Assembly: GCA_026018925.1 (NCBI GenBank)
Contig: JAKSZU010000007.1
Span: 95,466,001 to 95,530,000 of the forward strand
DNA from: Tupaia tana
Lineage: Eukaryota > Chordata > Mammalia > Scandentia > Tupaiidae
Reading direction: 5' to 3'
Length of the DNA: 64,000 nt
Shown: one piece after another, positions 32,354 through 42,564 of the stretch
Layout: every line of letters starts with the position of its first letter
Numbering within the stretch: the first letter of the stretch is position 1
Notes under the pieces: model-generated
What the model was told of the DNA's origin: nothing
The model's input: only the letters and a program-made list of their open reading frames with translations
Databases searched by the model: none
Program-made: the position numbers and the translations under genes

Positions 32354-32783
32354 GGATGCCTCTTTAAATGGGGCAAAAACGAGTATACAATAAAGAGGAG
32401 CTGGAACTGTGTAAGGATCAAAGGTGTTATGCCCCTGGGTTGTTTCCCTGACCCAGCAGAAGACAGGAAGTCTGTTGTGGGGAGAGGAAGGACGTGGCCC
32501 TGGACCCAGGGGCCGCAGGCTCAGGAGAGGGCAGGGTCTCCGGTTCTGGTGATGCAGTGGGCACATGCACTGGGACTGCTGAGACACCCCAGCCCTGCTT
32601 CCCAGCCAAGCTGCCAGAGAGCCGTGAGCCCCGGCGTCGGGAGACCAGGCGAGAGACCAGGAAAATTCTCCCAAAGGAAATCTGACGAGGCCAGGAGGAG
32701 AGAGCTGTTAATATCTGCAGAAAGACGAAGACGCCACACTCATGCTGCGTGGACAGAATGTCGTTATAAAAGGAAACAGAACT
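32354..32783. other. Unique stretch, no gene seen
   Basis: An open frame passes through on the plus strand, but it runs into SINE sequence at both ends, so it is not taken as coding. Confidence 0.5.
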
Positions 32784-33235
32784 GGCCCCGGGGCTCAGCA
32801 GTGACGGGACCTAAGCCCATACGGCTGGCTAATTCAAATCCTGGTCCCAGCAGCTTGAAAAACGTGTCTGGGGGCCGGCAGGTGGCACGGTGGTTAAGGG
32901 CTCTGAACTCCCACCCTGCCGACTGCAGTTTGCATCCTGGACCTGGCGGCTTGCTTTCTAATTTCTCTCTCTCTCACACACACTCTCTGGTCAAATTTAA
33001 ATAAATAAATTAATTTAATTAAATACTTTTTAAAAAAAAAAAAAAAAAAGAAAAGAAAAAACATGCCTGGCACATATGGGTGTGTACCCAAGATTCTGAT
33101 GGGAAGGAGGGGTGGAGGAGAAAGGACCGAGGCATGCCCAGGACCCATGGTAGGGTGCTTCTTCTCTCTCTTTCTGGAATGCACACAACCTCTGGTGATG
33201 AAAATAAATCATCAAACTATAAAAAAGAAACAAAG
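32784..33235 (+). mobile_element. SINE-M split by nested SINE-S
   Basis: Head part 32784-32872, tail part 33055-33235. The junctions carry GAAAAACGTGTCTGG and GAAAAAACATGCCTGG, a degraded TSD of the nested copy. Confidence 0.8.
32873..33054 (+). mobile_element. SINE-S nested in SINE-M
   Basis: GGGGCCGGCAGGTGGCACGG to TCTGGTCAAATTTAAATAAA and poly(A). Confidence 0.9.
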
Positions 33236-33252
33236 GTAACAATAAGATCTGC

Positions 33253-33500
33253 AGGGCCAGCTCCCCGGCCTAGTGACTAAGGGAGCTAGATCCCACGTGG
33301 CCGGCCGGCAGTTCCAGTCTCAGCCCCAGCAGCTTGAAACCGTGCCAGAAGGTCCAGATCTCAGCAGGCTGGGGAGACGGGGGGGGAAGGGACTGTGACG
33401 TGGTGACTACCCGCTGCGGGGAGGCTGCCTTCCCCTCCTCCCTCACTCCTCCCGGCCGGCTCTGTCTCTCTCTGGCCAGTACACACACCGTCTGGCAAAT
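33253..33500 (+). mobile_element. SINE-M
   Basis: AGGGCCAGCTCCCCGGCCTA, GCCCCAGCAGCTTGAAACCG, CACACCGTCTGGCAAATTAA. Confidence 0.8.
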
Positions 33501-33601
33501 TAAAAAGCCTTGGAATTCAGAAATTCAGTTGAAGTGCTAACAAATTTGAGAAAATCTTCCAAAAGTAGAACAAAGGGAAAAGAGACGGAGAAGAGGAGGG
33601 C

Positions 33602-33915
33602 AGGGCCGGCAGGTGGTGTGGTGGTTAAGGCACTGGACTGTCACGTGGCCAACCACAGTTCGAGTTCCAGACCTGGCGGCTTGCTTTCTGGGGCCAGCAG
33701 GTGACGTAGTGGTAAAGGTGCTGGACTCACATGTGGTCAACCACGGTTCAAGTCCCAGACCCAGCAGCTGGAAACTCATGTCAGGTGCGTGCATGTACAT
33801 GACCAAAATCCTGAGAGGAGAGTGGAGGAGAAGGGACTGCAGTGTGGCCCCCTGGGGGTGATTTGGGTGACCTCTCACACTCCTTCTCTATGTGCCCTAT
33901 GGCAAAAAAAAAAAG
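33602..33915 (+). mobile_element. Head-to-tail pair: truncated SINE-S then SINE-L
   Basis: 33602-33690 stops at GCTTGCTTTCT. 33691-33915 is a long copy starting GGGGCCAGCAGGTGACGTAG and ending ATGTGCCCTATGGCAAAAAA. Confidence 0.85.
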
Positions 33916-34121
33916 GAGGAAAGCCCCAGAACGGAAGGGCAAGCATTTCCTGACAGAGTGTCTCCATGTGCTTGGGGTGATGGCTGGCAGTACAGCCACA
34001 AAGGCCACTACGTAAAATGCCTGGTCTACAGAGCCCGAAGTCGAGAAAGCACGACAGACCATGGCGCCTCGGGACTTCTCAGGGAGAGCACTGAAGGGGA
34101 TAGTCCCCAACCCGAGATTCC
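33916..34121. other. Short unique stretch
   Basis: No gene or repeat is recognised. Confidence 0.5.
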
Positions 34122-34396
34122 TTTTTTTTTCCTTTTTGTTTTGGAGAGGCTTTTGCTATAGGGCGTGTGCGCTCGCCAGAAAGAGAGAGAGAGACAGAGA
34201 GACAGAAAGCGAGAAATCACCCCCCAAGGGGGATGGCCACGCCGCAATCCCTTCTCCTCCATTCTCCTCTCAGGATCTTGGGCACGCACGCACACGCGCC
34301 CGGCCTGAGTTTAAGCCACCGGGTCTGGGACTCAAACCGTGGTCGACTGCATGGGTATCCAGAAACATAGCCATTAAGTCCATCTGCTGGACCCAA
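34122..34396 (-). mobile_element. SINE-L
   Basis: TTTTGCTATAGGGCGTGTGC, CACCCCCCAAGGGGGATGG, CCATCTGCTGGACCC. Confidence 0.93.
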
Positions 34397-34398
34397 AG

Positions 34399-34520
34399 TT
34401 TTTTTTTTTTTTTTAAAGACTGGGTCTTTACTATGTTGCCCAGGCTGGCCTTAAACCTGCCGTACTTGTGTCAGCCTCCTGAGTAGCCAGAATCACAGAT
34501 GTGCACCACGGGGCCTGGCC
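34399..34520 (-). mobile_element. 7SL-RNA-derived monomer (FLAM-like)
   Basis: After poly(T) come GACTGGGTCTTTACTATGTT, GCCCAGGCTGGCC, CAGCCTCCTGAGTAGCCAGA and GTGCACCACGGGGCCTGGCC, the landmarks of a minus-strand Alu left monomer. No second arm. Confidence 0.8.
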
Positions 34521-34522
34521 GA

Positions 34523-34797
34523 GCTGGTTTTTTTTTTTTTTTTTTCTTTTTTTTTTCTTTCTTCTTTTAAATTGCCAGAGAGTGCATGCACTTGCCAGAG
34601 ACACAAAGAGAGAAAGATGGAAGCACCCCCAATGGGGCATGGTCACACCACAGTCTCTGCCCGCCTCCATCCCGTCAGGATCTGGGGATGTATGCACACA
34701 CGTCAGTGTTTCTCTTAGCCACGGGAGCCGGGATCTGAACCATGGTCAGCCACGAGAGGTCCAGCTCCCTCAAGCACCAGGCCACAGGGCCAGCCCC
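34523..34797 (-). mobile_element. SINE-M
   Basis: Long poly(T), AAATTGCCAGAGAGTGCATG, CACCCCCAATGGGGCATGG, ending CCACAGGGCCAGCCCC. Confidence 0.85.
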
Positions 34798-34804
34798 TGA
34801 AGCC

Positions 34805-35275
34805 TTTCTCTCTTTTTTTTTTAAGAATGATTTATGGGGAACAGCAGTTGGCGTAATGGCTATGTCGCTGGACTCCCATGTAGTTGACCGCGGTTCGCGT
34901 CCCGCACCCAGTGGCTTAAACTCACGCAGGGCGCGTGTGTGTGCGTGCCCAAGATCCCGAGAGGAGAATGGAGGAGAAGGGATTGCTGCGTGACCATCCC
35001 CCCTGGGGGGTGATTTCTCGCTTTCTGTCTCTCTGTCTCTCTCTGTCTGTCCGGCGAGTGCACGCACCCTATAGCAAAAACCTCTCCAAAAAAAAAAAAA
35101 GAATGATTTATGTAGTTGTATTTATTCATTTATTTATCTTAGTATGACCAGAGAGTGACACAGAGAGAGAGAGAGGGAAAGTGAAAAAGCAAGTCACCAG
35201 GTCTAGGTGGTCGAACTGTGGTCAGCCATGTGGGAATGTCCAGCGCCTTAACCACCACGCCACCTGCTGGTCCCC
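34805..35275 (-). mobile_element. SINE-S split by a young SINE-L
   Basis: The poly(T)/tail part lies before 34836 and the rest at 35113-35275 (AGTATGACCAGAGAGTGACA to CCACCTGCTGGTCCCC). Confidence 0.88.
34837..35098 (+). mobile_element. SINE-L nested in SINE-S, 14-bp TSD
   Basis: Perfect TSD AAGAATGATTTATG at 34823-34836 and 35099-35112. Inserted against the orientation of the host SINE. Confidence 0.95.
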
Positions 35276-35300
35276 TGAATTCTTTATAATAACAAAGGCT

Positions 35301-35841
35301 GGGGGGACCGGCAGATTGCATAGTGGTTACAACACTGGACTCCCACATGGCCGACCGTGGTTCGAGTTCCAGACCTGGTGGCTTGAAACTCACACAGGGT
35401 ACGTGTGTGCATGCTCAAGATCCTGGGAGGAGGAACCAGCAGTTAGCGTAATGGCTATGTCGCTGGACTCCCACGTAGTCAACTGTGGTTTGCGTCCCGT
35501 ACCCGGTGGCTTAAAACTCACGCCAGGCATGTGTGCGTGCGTGCCCAAGATCCCGAGAGGAGAATGGAGGAGAAGGGATTGCGGTGTGACCATCCCCACT
35601 GGGGGGTGATTTCTCGCTTTCTGTCTCTCTGTCTCTCTGGTGAGTGCACGCGCCCTATAGCAAAAACCTCTCCAAAAAAAAAAAAAAAAAGATCCTGGGA
35701 GGAGAATGGAGGACAAGGGATTGCAGCGTGGCCATCCCCCTGGGGGTGATTTCTCGCTGTCTCTCTGCTTCTCTCTGTCTCTCAGTAAGCACACGTGCCC
35801 TATAACAAAATTTTCTCTCTAAAAATAAATAACTAAATAAG
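35301..35841 (+). mobile_element. SINE-L, itself host of a second SINE-L
   Basis: TSD TAATAACAAAGGCT at 35287-35300 and 35842-35855. The body is interrupted at CCTGGGAGGAG by the copy at 35433-35688. Confidence 0.93.
35433..35688 (+). mobile_element. SINE-L nested in SINE-L
   Basis: Perfect TSD AAGATCCTGGGAGGAG at 35417-35432 and 35689-35704, inserted in the same orientation. Confidence 0.95.
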
Positions 35842-35855
35842 TAATAACAAAGGCT

Positions 35856-36055
35856 CGGGTCAGTGGTGGTGCAGCTAGACTCACATGGGAAAGGCTCTGG
35901 GTTCTCACCCCGGGGCCTCATGGGGCATGGCCATGCCGCGACCTAGGCTAACGGAGACGGAGTGGGCTGTGGCATGAAGATCCTATGGGGGGGGGGGGGT
36001 CCTGTCTCTCTATCTCTGTGTCTCAATCTAAATAAAGGTTAAAAAAAAGAAAAAA
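35856..36055 (+). mobile_element. SINE-like singleton of different type
   Basis: GGTCAGTGGTGGTGCAGCTA, GGTTCTCACCCCGGGGCC, a G13 run, TCTCAATCTAAATAAAGGTT and an A-rich tail. It resembles the local SINEs in plan but not in sequence. Confidence 0.5.
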
Positions 36056-36067
36056 ACTAAAAACTAA

Positions 36068-36285
36068 AAACAGAGCCAGCCAGTGGCATGGTGAAAGCGT
36101 GGTCAACTCTACAGTTCAAATCCCAGACCTGATGGCTTGAAGAACATGCTGGGCTTGTGTGCCCAACATCCAGAGGACAATGGAGGGAAGACTGCGGTGT
36201 GGCCGCCCACCCAGGTGTGCTGGCTTGTTTCCCTTCTCTCTCACTCACTCCTGTAGGCACATGTACTGTCTAGCAAAATATATTT
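36068..36285 (+). mobile_element. SINE-M, diverged
   Basis: AGAGCCAGCCAGTGGCATGG, CAGTTCAAATCCCAGACC, CATGTACTGTCTAGCAAAAT. Confidence 0.8.
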
Positions 36286-36380
36286 ATTAAAGAATTTTTA
36301 ATTTAACTTTATTTATTCATTTATTTTTAATTTGACCAGAGAAGGACAGAGTGAGAGAGAGAGAGAAAGTGAGAAAGCAA
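36286..36380 (-). mobile_element. SINE-S tail half
   Basis: AAAGAATTTTTAATTTAACT, TTTGACCAGAGAAGGACAGA. The head is missing where the SINE-L at 36381 begins. Confidence 0.8.
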
Positions 36381-36628
36381 GGATCAGCAGTTGGCCTAAT
36401 GGCTATGTTGCTGGACTCCCATGTAGTTGGCTATGGTTTGAATCCCAGATCCGGTGGCTTAAACTCACAATGGGCGTGCCTAAGATCCCGAGAGGAGAAT
36501 GGAGAAGGGATTGCAGCGTGGCCATCCCCCCTGAAGGGGTGATTTCTCGCTTTCTGTCTGTCTCTCTCTTTCTGGCGAGTGCACACGCCCTTTAGCAAAA
36601 ACCTCTCTCAAAAAGAAAAAAAAAAAAG
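36381..36628 (+). mobile_element. SINE-L
   Basis: GGATCAGCAGTTGGCCTAAT to GCCCTTTAGCAAAAACCTCT. Confidence 0.9.
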
Positions 36629-36647
36629 ATCAAACTGTTTCAAGTGG

Positions 36648-36893
36648 GACCAGCAGATGGCGTAATGGCTACGTCGCTGGACTCCCATGTCCTCTACCAC
36701 GGTTTGTAGTCCCGGACCCTGTGGCTTAAACTCACGCCAGGCGCCTGTGCGTGCCCAAGATCTGGAGAGGAGAAGGGATTGCGGTGTGGCCATCCCTCCG
36801 GGGGGGTGATTTCTCCCTTTCTGTCTCTCTCTGTCTTTCTGGTGAGTGCACATGCCTTATAGCAAAAACCTCTCAAAACAAAAACAAAAAAAT
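36648..36893 (+). mobile_element. SINE-L
   Basis: GGGACCAGCAGATGGCGTAA, hairpin variant CCCTCCGGGGGGG, and AAAACCTCTC at the tail. Confidence 0.9.
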
Positions 36894-36944
36894 GATTCAA
36901 GTTAAAAAATAAAGTTAAATAAAATAAATTTTTTTATAAAAGGG

Positions 36945-37195
36945 GGGAGCAGCAGATGGCGTGGTAGTTGAGAGTGCTGGACTCTCACATGACCAACCAC
37001 GGTTCGAGTCCCTGACCTGACGTCTTGCTTTCTCCCCCCCCCCCCACTCTGTCCCTCTCTGATCAAATTAAAAAGAAAAAGGAAGGAAGGAAGGAAGGAA
37101 GGAAGGAAGGAAGGAAGGAAGGAAGGAAAGAAGGAAGGAAGGGTAAATAAATAAATAAAGTTAAATAAAATAATTCTTTTAAAAAAAAAAAAAGA
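36945..37195 (+). mobile_element. SINE-S with (GGAA)n
   Basis: GGAGCAGCAGATGGCGTGGT, TGATCAAATTAAAAAG, then a GGAA repeat (37079-37143) and a second A-rich tail. Confidence 0.9.
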
Positions 37196-37199
37196 CAAA

Positions 37200-37438
37200 C
37201 TGGGAGCCTGCATATGACATATGGTCACATCGCTAGGCTCCCACGTAGTCGACTGCAGTTCAAGTCCGGACCCAGTGGCTTAAAATTCACACTGGGCACA
37301 ATGCCCAAGACCCTGAGGGGAGAATGGAGAAGAGACTGTGAGGCTATCCCTGCTTGGGGGTGATTTCTCACTTGCTGTCTCTCTGGTGAGCACACACACC
37401 CTGTAGGATAAATCTCTTTTTAAAAAAAAAAAAAAAGA
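37200..37438 (+). mobile_element. SINE-L, diverged
   Basis: GGGAGCCTGCATATGACATA, TCGACTGCAGTTCAAGTCCG, CACACCCTGTAGGATAAATC. Confidence 0.85.
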
Positions 37439-37443
37439 AGAAG

Positions 37444-37712
37444 GGGACCAGCAGTTAGCGTAATGGCTATGTCGCTGGACTCCCACGTAGTCGACCGCGG
37501 TTCAAGTCCCGGACCCGGTGGCTTAAACTCACGCCAGGCGCGTGTGTGTGCATGCCCAAGATCCCGAGAGGAGAACGGAGGAGAAGGGATTGCGGCGTGA
37601 CCATCCCCCCGGGGGGTGATTTCCTGCTTTCTGTCTCTCTGTCTCTCTCTGTCTGTCTGGCGAGCGCACGTGCCCTATAGCAAAAACCTCTCCAAAAAAA
37701 AAAAAAAAAGAA
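37444..37712 (+). mobile_element. SINE-L, CpG-rich
   Basis: Nearly intact: GGGACCAGCAGTTAGCGTAA, GTAGTCGACCGCGGTTCAAG, CCCCCCGGGGGG. Confidence 0.95.
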
Positions 37713-37718
37713 GATAAA

Positions 37719-38045
37719 ACTGGGACGGGCAGGTTAAGGCACTGGACTCCCACATGGTTGACCACATTTGCTTCCTTATTTTTCCTCTCACTCTGACTCT
37801 CTTGTCAAAATAATAATAATAGTAAATGAAATTAAATAAAAAATAATTCTTAAAAAATTATTGGGGGGGCTGGCAAGTGGTGTGATGGTTAAGGGCACTG
37901 GACTCTCACATGTCTGACCACGGTTCGAGTCCTAGACCTGGCGGCTTGCTCTCTCACTTTCTCACTTACCCTCTTTCTCTCCCACACTCTAATCAAATTA
38001 AAATGAATAAATAAAATTAAATAAAAGAAAAAAGAAAGAAGACAT
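37719..38045 (+). mobile_element. Two SINE-S copies in tandem
   Basis: 37719-37858 has a shortened head. 37865-38045 is complete (GGGGCTGGCAAGTGGTGTGA). Confidence 0.85.
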
Positions 38046-38062
38046 TGTTTAAAAAAATTTTT

Positions 38063-38345
38063 GGGTCCAGCAGGTGGCATGGTGTTTAAGAGTGCTGGAC
38101 TCCCACATGGCCGACCATGGTTTGAATCCCAGGCCTGGCAACTTGCTTTCTCACTTTCTCTCTCATTCTGTCCCACTCTGCTCAAATATAAGTAAATAAA
38201 TAAAGTCAAATAAAATAATTTTTAAAAAAAGGCGCTGGACTCCCACATTGTTAATCATGGTTCGAGTCCAAGACCTGGTGGCTTGCTTTCTCTCTCTCAT
38301 CAAATAAATAAATAAAATAAAATATAAATTTATTTTAAAATAATT
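38063..38345 (+). mobile_element. SINE-S plus truncated SINE-S
   Basis: 38063-38230 is complete. 38231-38345 starts inside the head (AGGCGCTGGACTCCCACATT). Confidence 0.85.
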
Positions 38346-38843
38346 ACTATTTATTAAAATTTGTTTATTTTTTAATGAATAAAACTGGCAGACTATGTGC
38401 TGTGGCAGTCACTAAGATGGGCCTCCAAGACCCTCTTGCCAGGAAAGGCTCGTTGCCCACCTGCGGGGCGTTTGGAAGCTGTCTGCTCCTTCTGGGATGG
38501 CCCCAGATGCAGAGCGCCTGCCCAAGGTCACACTCCTCCCTGGGGCAGCCACACAGGTGGGTGACAGCAGCAGCTCTGCTCGGGACCTTCTGACAGGCAG
38601 GACTCATTGCAGAGCTCCTCCTGCGCTGGCCCAGCTCTGCCAAGCGCGGGCGGCCGCCGGCCTCCCCTCGCCCTGTGCCTGCCCGCTGCCCTTCACAGGG
38701 GCTGACCGCCACAGGCACCTCCCGCTCGGCGACCTCGCCTGGGACCAACCTGAGACCCTGATTTCCAACACCCTGAGAAGCCATTTAGATAACAGTGGAG
38801 ACTAGAATATGTAAAAACTAACAAGCGACACAATAGAACGGTG
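38346..38843. other. Unique GC-rich stretch, no gene seen
   Basis: Open frames on both strands over 38375-38800 are not supported by splice sites or known motifs. Confidence 0.5.
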
Positions 38844-38857
38844 AAGAACTCCAGGGA

Positions 38858-39086
38858 AGGGCCAGCAGATGGCATAATGGTTACAGCGATGGACTCCCAT
38901 GTCGTCGACCGCGGTTTGAATCCCAGACCCCGCAGCTTAAATTCACGCCAGGCGCATGAGCGTGCGTGCCCAAGATCCCGAGAGGAGAATGGAGAAGGGA
39001 TTGTGGCGTGGCCATCCCCCAGGGGGTGATTTCTCACCTCTGTCTGTCGAGTGCACGTGCCCTAGAGCAAAAATCTAAAAACATAA
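38858..39086 (+). mobile_element. SINE-L, 14-bp TSD
   Basis: Perfect TSD AAGAACTCCAGGGA at 38844-38857 and 39087-39100. Confidence 0.95.
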
Positions 39087-39244
39087 AAGAACTCCAGGGA
39101 GCACAGATTTACAGACAGAAAGGAAATTGCAGCTCACACAGGCCACCGTCCATGTGTGAACTGACCAATGTCCCGCTGGCTGTTTGCGGAGAGGGGTATG
39201 TGGATGGTGGGTCAGCAGGCAGAAAAGAGGGTTAAAACTATCTC

Positions 39245-39472
39245 CAGAACTCAGCAGGTGTCATGGTGTTTAGTTAAAGCACTGGACATCCACATAGCCA
39301 ATCACGGTTCAAGCCCCAGACCCAGCCAGGTGCGTGTGCATGTGTGCCCAAAATCCTGAGAGGAGACTGAGGAGAAGGGACTGCAGTGTGGCCATCCCCA
39401 CTGGGGGGCGATTTCTCTTTCCCTCTTTATCTCTCTCTAGCACACGTGCCCTATAGCAAAACCCTAAAAAGA
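39245..39472 (+). mobile_element. SINE-L/M, diverged
   Basis: AACTCAGCAGGTGTCATGGT, CCCCACTGGGGGGCG, CACGTGCCCTATAGCAAAAC. Confidence 0.85.
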
Positions 39473-39818
39473 TCCAGAAAACAAAAAAAGACCTTTCATA
39501 GAATCGGTAGACAATGCCCTACACTGAAACATCGAGCGGCCAAACGGGCAGACTTATTTAGAGACGGAGAGAAACAAACACCAGGCCCAGCCCTGGAGCG
39601 GGCCTGGCTGGCGCAGAGACTCAGCGGGCTGCGAGGCAAGCCGCACGGTTCCCTGGCCACCCTCACAGCCGGGCTGATGATGGGTGCCTGCGGGCCGGCT
39701 GCTGCGAGGCTGAGGCAGGAGGGCTTTCAGTCTGAAATAAATAAATACGCAATCAGTAAGGAGAGTTGGAAACGGTGCTCTGGGAGAGTGGAAGCAGAAT
39801 ATTGCCTTTGTTTTCATA
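39473..39818. other. Unique stretch, no gene seen
   Basis: A short piece near 39675-39725 (GATGATGGGTGCCTGCGGGC ... GAGGCTGAGGCAGGAGG) looks like a 7SL/Alu left-arm fragment but is too short to call. Confidence 0.4.
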
Positions 39819-39835
39819 GAAAACCTCAAATTCTT

Positions 39836-40095
39836 TTTTTTTGGGGGGGAGAGGTTTTTGCTATAGGGCGCGTGCGCTCACCAGACAGAGAGAAACAGAG
39901 AGACAGAAAGCGAGAAATCACCCCCCAGGGGGGATGGCCACGCCGCAATCCCTTCTCCTCCATTCTCCTCTCGGGATCTTGGGCACGCACGCACACGCGC
40001 CCGGCGTGAGTTTTAAGCCACCAGGTCCGGGACACGAACCGCGGTCAACTACGTTGGAGTCCAGCAACATAGCCATTACGCTAACTGCTGGTCCC
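39836..40095 (-). mobile_element. SINE-L, 17-bp TSD
   Basis: Perfect TSD GAAAACCTCAAATTCTT at 39819-39835 and 40096-40112. The hairpin is CCCCCCAGGGGGG. Confidence 0.95.
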
Positions 40096-40164
40096 GAAAA
40101 CCTCAAATTCTTATCTTTAATTTACGTGTATGTCTGACTTTGGTTAAAAAGAAAGAGATTAGAG

Positions 40165-40416
40165 TCAGCCAGGTAGCATGGTGGTTAAGGTGGCCGACTC
40201 CCACATGGCCAACTGCATGGTTCAAGTTCCAGAGGGGACTTGAAAAACATGCCAGGCACATGTGCATGCGTGCCCCCAAATTCTGCGGCAAATGGAAGAG
40301 AAGGGACTGTGGTGTGGCCATCCTCCCTGGGAGGCGATTTCTCTCTCTCTCACTCTTCCCAGCAAGTGCACATGCCCTATACCAAATTTAAAAAAAAAGA
40401 AAAAGAAAGAAAAAAA
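40165..40416 (+). mobile_element. SINE-M
   Basis: AGTCAGCCAGGTAGCATGGT, CTTGAAAAACATGCCAGGCA, CATGCCCTATACCAAATTTA. Confidence 0.9.
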
Positions 40417-40499
40417 GGCTGTGAGCTTCCTGATGGGCCACACGTTTTGTTATGAGAGTCCCTAGCGCTGTTTTGAGTAGGTGCCTGTAAAGTATCCAT

Positions 40500-40830
40500 G
40501 AAGCAGCAGAGTCGGTCATTCCCTCCTTAAAACCCTAAATGGCCTCCAACGTGCCCACCATCCTTGTGGTGCCTGTGGGGCACTGCGGGGTGGCCTCAGC
40601 AAACTCCTCTCCTGGTTTCTCCCTGCGCCTCCTACGTGTTCACAGGTACACCCCTTCCTGCCTCAGAACCTTTGCACACGCACACACACGCTGCTTCCCC
40701 TACTCACAGCACACCACCACCCAGCTCTCGCCCATGAACGGGTGGGATTTCAACCCAAATGTCCCTGCTCTCAGAAGTCCTCCCCGTTTCTCCCTCTCAT
40801 CACCAGCCTGACGGGGCTGTAGTGGGCCCG
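40500..40830 (+). mobile_element. L2 LINE 3' fragment
   Basis: L2 order kept: CTTAAAACCCTAAATGGCCT, CTGCCTCAGAACCTTTGCAC, CTGCTTCCCCTACTCAC, AGAAGTCCTCCCC. Confidence 0.7.
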
Positions 40831-40894
40831 TTCCTTTTGCTCTAACTGAAAGAGAATGGCGAGCCGCCAATGGATGGCCAGGACAGGTTAAGAT

Positions 40895-41018
40895 CAGGCA
40901 GGTGCAAGGCAAGCAGGTGGAGTGGGGGGAGGCCCTGGATTTCATCACGGCTGGTGGCTTGCTTTCTCACTTTCCCTTTCTCTCTGTTCAAATTTAAAAA
41001 TTAATAACAAATAAAAAT
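40895..41018 (+). mobile_element. SINE-S, degraded head
   Basis: GCAGGTGGAGTGGGGGG to CTCTGTTCAAATTTAAAAAT. The head middle is lost. Confidence 0.65.
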
Positions 41019-41028
41019 AAGTAATTCT

Positions 41029-41304
41029 TGGGACCAGCAGATAGCATAATGTTTACATCACTGGACTCCCACATAGTCGACCGCGGTTTAAGTCTCAGAC
41101 CCGGTGGCTTAAACTCACATAGGGGGCGTGCGTGTGTGCCCAAGATCCCGAAAGGAGACTGGAAGAGAAGGGATTGTGGCATGGCCATCTCCCCTGGGGG
41201 CTGATTTTTCACTTTCTGTCTGTCTCTGTCTGTCTGGTGAGTGCATTCACCCTATAACAAAACCCTCTCAAAACAAACAAACTAACAAACAAACAAACAA
41301 AAAA
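41029..41304 (+). mobile_element. SINE-L with (CAAA)n tail
   Basis: GGGACCAGCAGATAGCATAA to CACCCTATAACAAAACCCTC and about 8 CAAA units. Confidence 0.92.
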
Positions 41305-41645
41305 TACCCAAAAACCTCATGTGTGTACATGCCCAAAATCCAGAGAGGAGGTTGGAGGAGAAGGGAGGCGGCATGGTCATACCCAGGAGGCGATTTCTCT
41401 CTTTCTGTCTGTCTATTCCAAGCCAGCAGGTGGTGTGAAGGTTAAGGCGGTTTATCCCATGTGGCAGACTGCAAGGTTCAAGTCCCAGGCCCTACGCTTG
41501 AAGATCATGAGGGGCATATGTGCCCAAAATCCCAACAGGAGAATGGAGACGAGACTGTGGAAAGGCCATCCCTTCAGCGAGTGATTTCTCTCTCTCGTCA
41601 CTCTCCTTCAAGCCCATGTGCTCTATAGCAAATTTTTTGAAAATT
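41305..41645 (+). mobile_element. SINE fragment followed by SINE-M
   Basis: 41305-41419 is a body without a head (CATGCCCAAAATCCAGAGAG). 41420-41645 starts CAAGCCAGCAGGTGGTGTGA and ends GTGCTCTATAGCAAATTTTT. Confidence 0.8.
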
Positions 41646-41985
41646 TTTATTTCTTAAATGGATTATTCATTTTATTTTACTTCTTCAATTTGACCAGACA
41701 GAAGCAGAGAAAGCAAGCTGCTAGGTCTGGGACCCAAACTACGGTCTGCCATGTGGGAGTCTAGTGTCCTACCATCACAATCACCTGCTGGCCCTTAGCA
41801 AAAAAATTTTTAAAGAAGTATTTTATATTAACTTTTAATTAATTTATTTGTCTAATTTGACCAGAGAGGGACAGAGTGAGAGAAAGCAGAAAGTGAGAAA
41901 GCAAGCTGCCCGGTCTGGGACTTGAACTGCAGTCAGCCATATGGGAGTCCAGCGCCCTGAATCAGCACACCACCTGCCAGCCTGA
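41646..41985 (-). mobile_element. Two SINE-S copies
   Basis: 41646-41798 (CAATTTGACCAGACAGAAGC) and 41805-41985 (TAATTTGACCAGAGAGGGAC). Confidence 0.88.
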
Positions 41986-41987
41986 AA

Positions 41988-42253
41988 ACTTTTTGAGAGA
42001 CTTTTTGCTATAGGGAACGTGCACTTGCTGGAGAAACAGAGAGCCAGAGACAGAAAGTGAGAAGTCACCCCCAAGGGGGCAATGACCACGTCACGATCCC
42101 TTCTCCTCCATTCTCCTCCCGGAATTTTAGATCCACATGCACACGCACTAAGCGTGAGTTTTAAGCCACCAGGTCTTAAAGTCTGGGAGTCAAACTGTAG
42201 TCGAGCACGTGGGAGTCCAGCGACGTAACCATTATGCCCTCTGCTGGTCCCAC
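41988..42253 (-). mobile_element. SINE-L
   Basis: TTTTTGCTATAGGGAACGTG to CCCTCTGCTGGTCCC. GGTCTTAAAGTCTGGGAG is a small insertion. Confidence 0.9.
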
Positions 42254-42377
42254 AAAACTTTTTAAAACAAGAAACAACAAAAATTGTGCCTCCCCTTGGA
42301 TAATTATGGTGAAAATTCAATGTTGTCATGTGTATCAGCACCCTCAGGAAGTGCCTAGCACTCAGCAGCCCTCCTTT

Positions 42378-42560
42378 TTATTTTTTAAGATCGATTTTAT
42401 TTAACTTTATTTACTCCTTTTAATTTTATCAGAGATGGACAGAGTGAGAGAGAGACAGAGAGGGAAAGTGAGAAAGTAAGCTGCCAGGTCTGGGACTCAA
42501 ACTGCGGTCAGCCATGTGGGAGTCCAGCGCCCTTAACCACCATGCCACCTGCCGGCCCCA
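42378..42560 (-). mobile_element. SINE-S
   Basis: TTTTATCAGAGATGGACAGA, ACTGCGGTCAGCCATGTGGG, CCACCTGCCGGCCCC. Confidence 0.9.
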
Positions 42561-42564
42561 GCCC

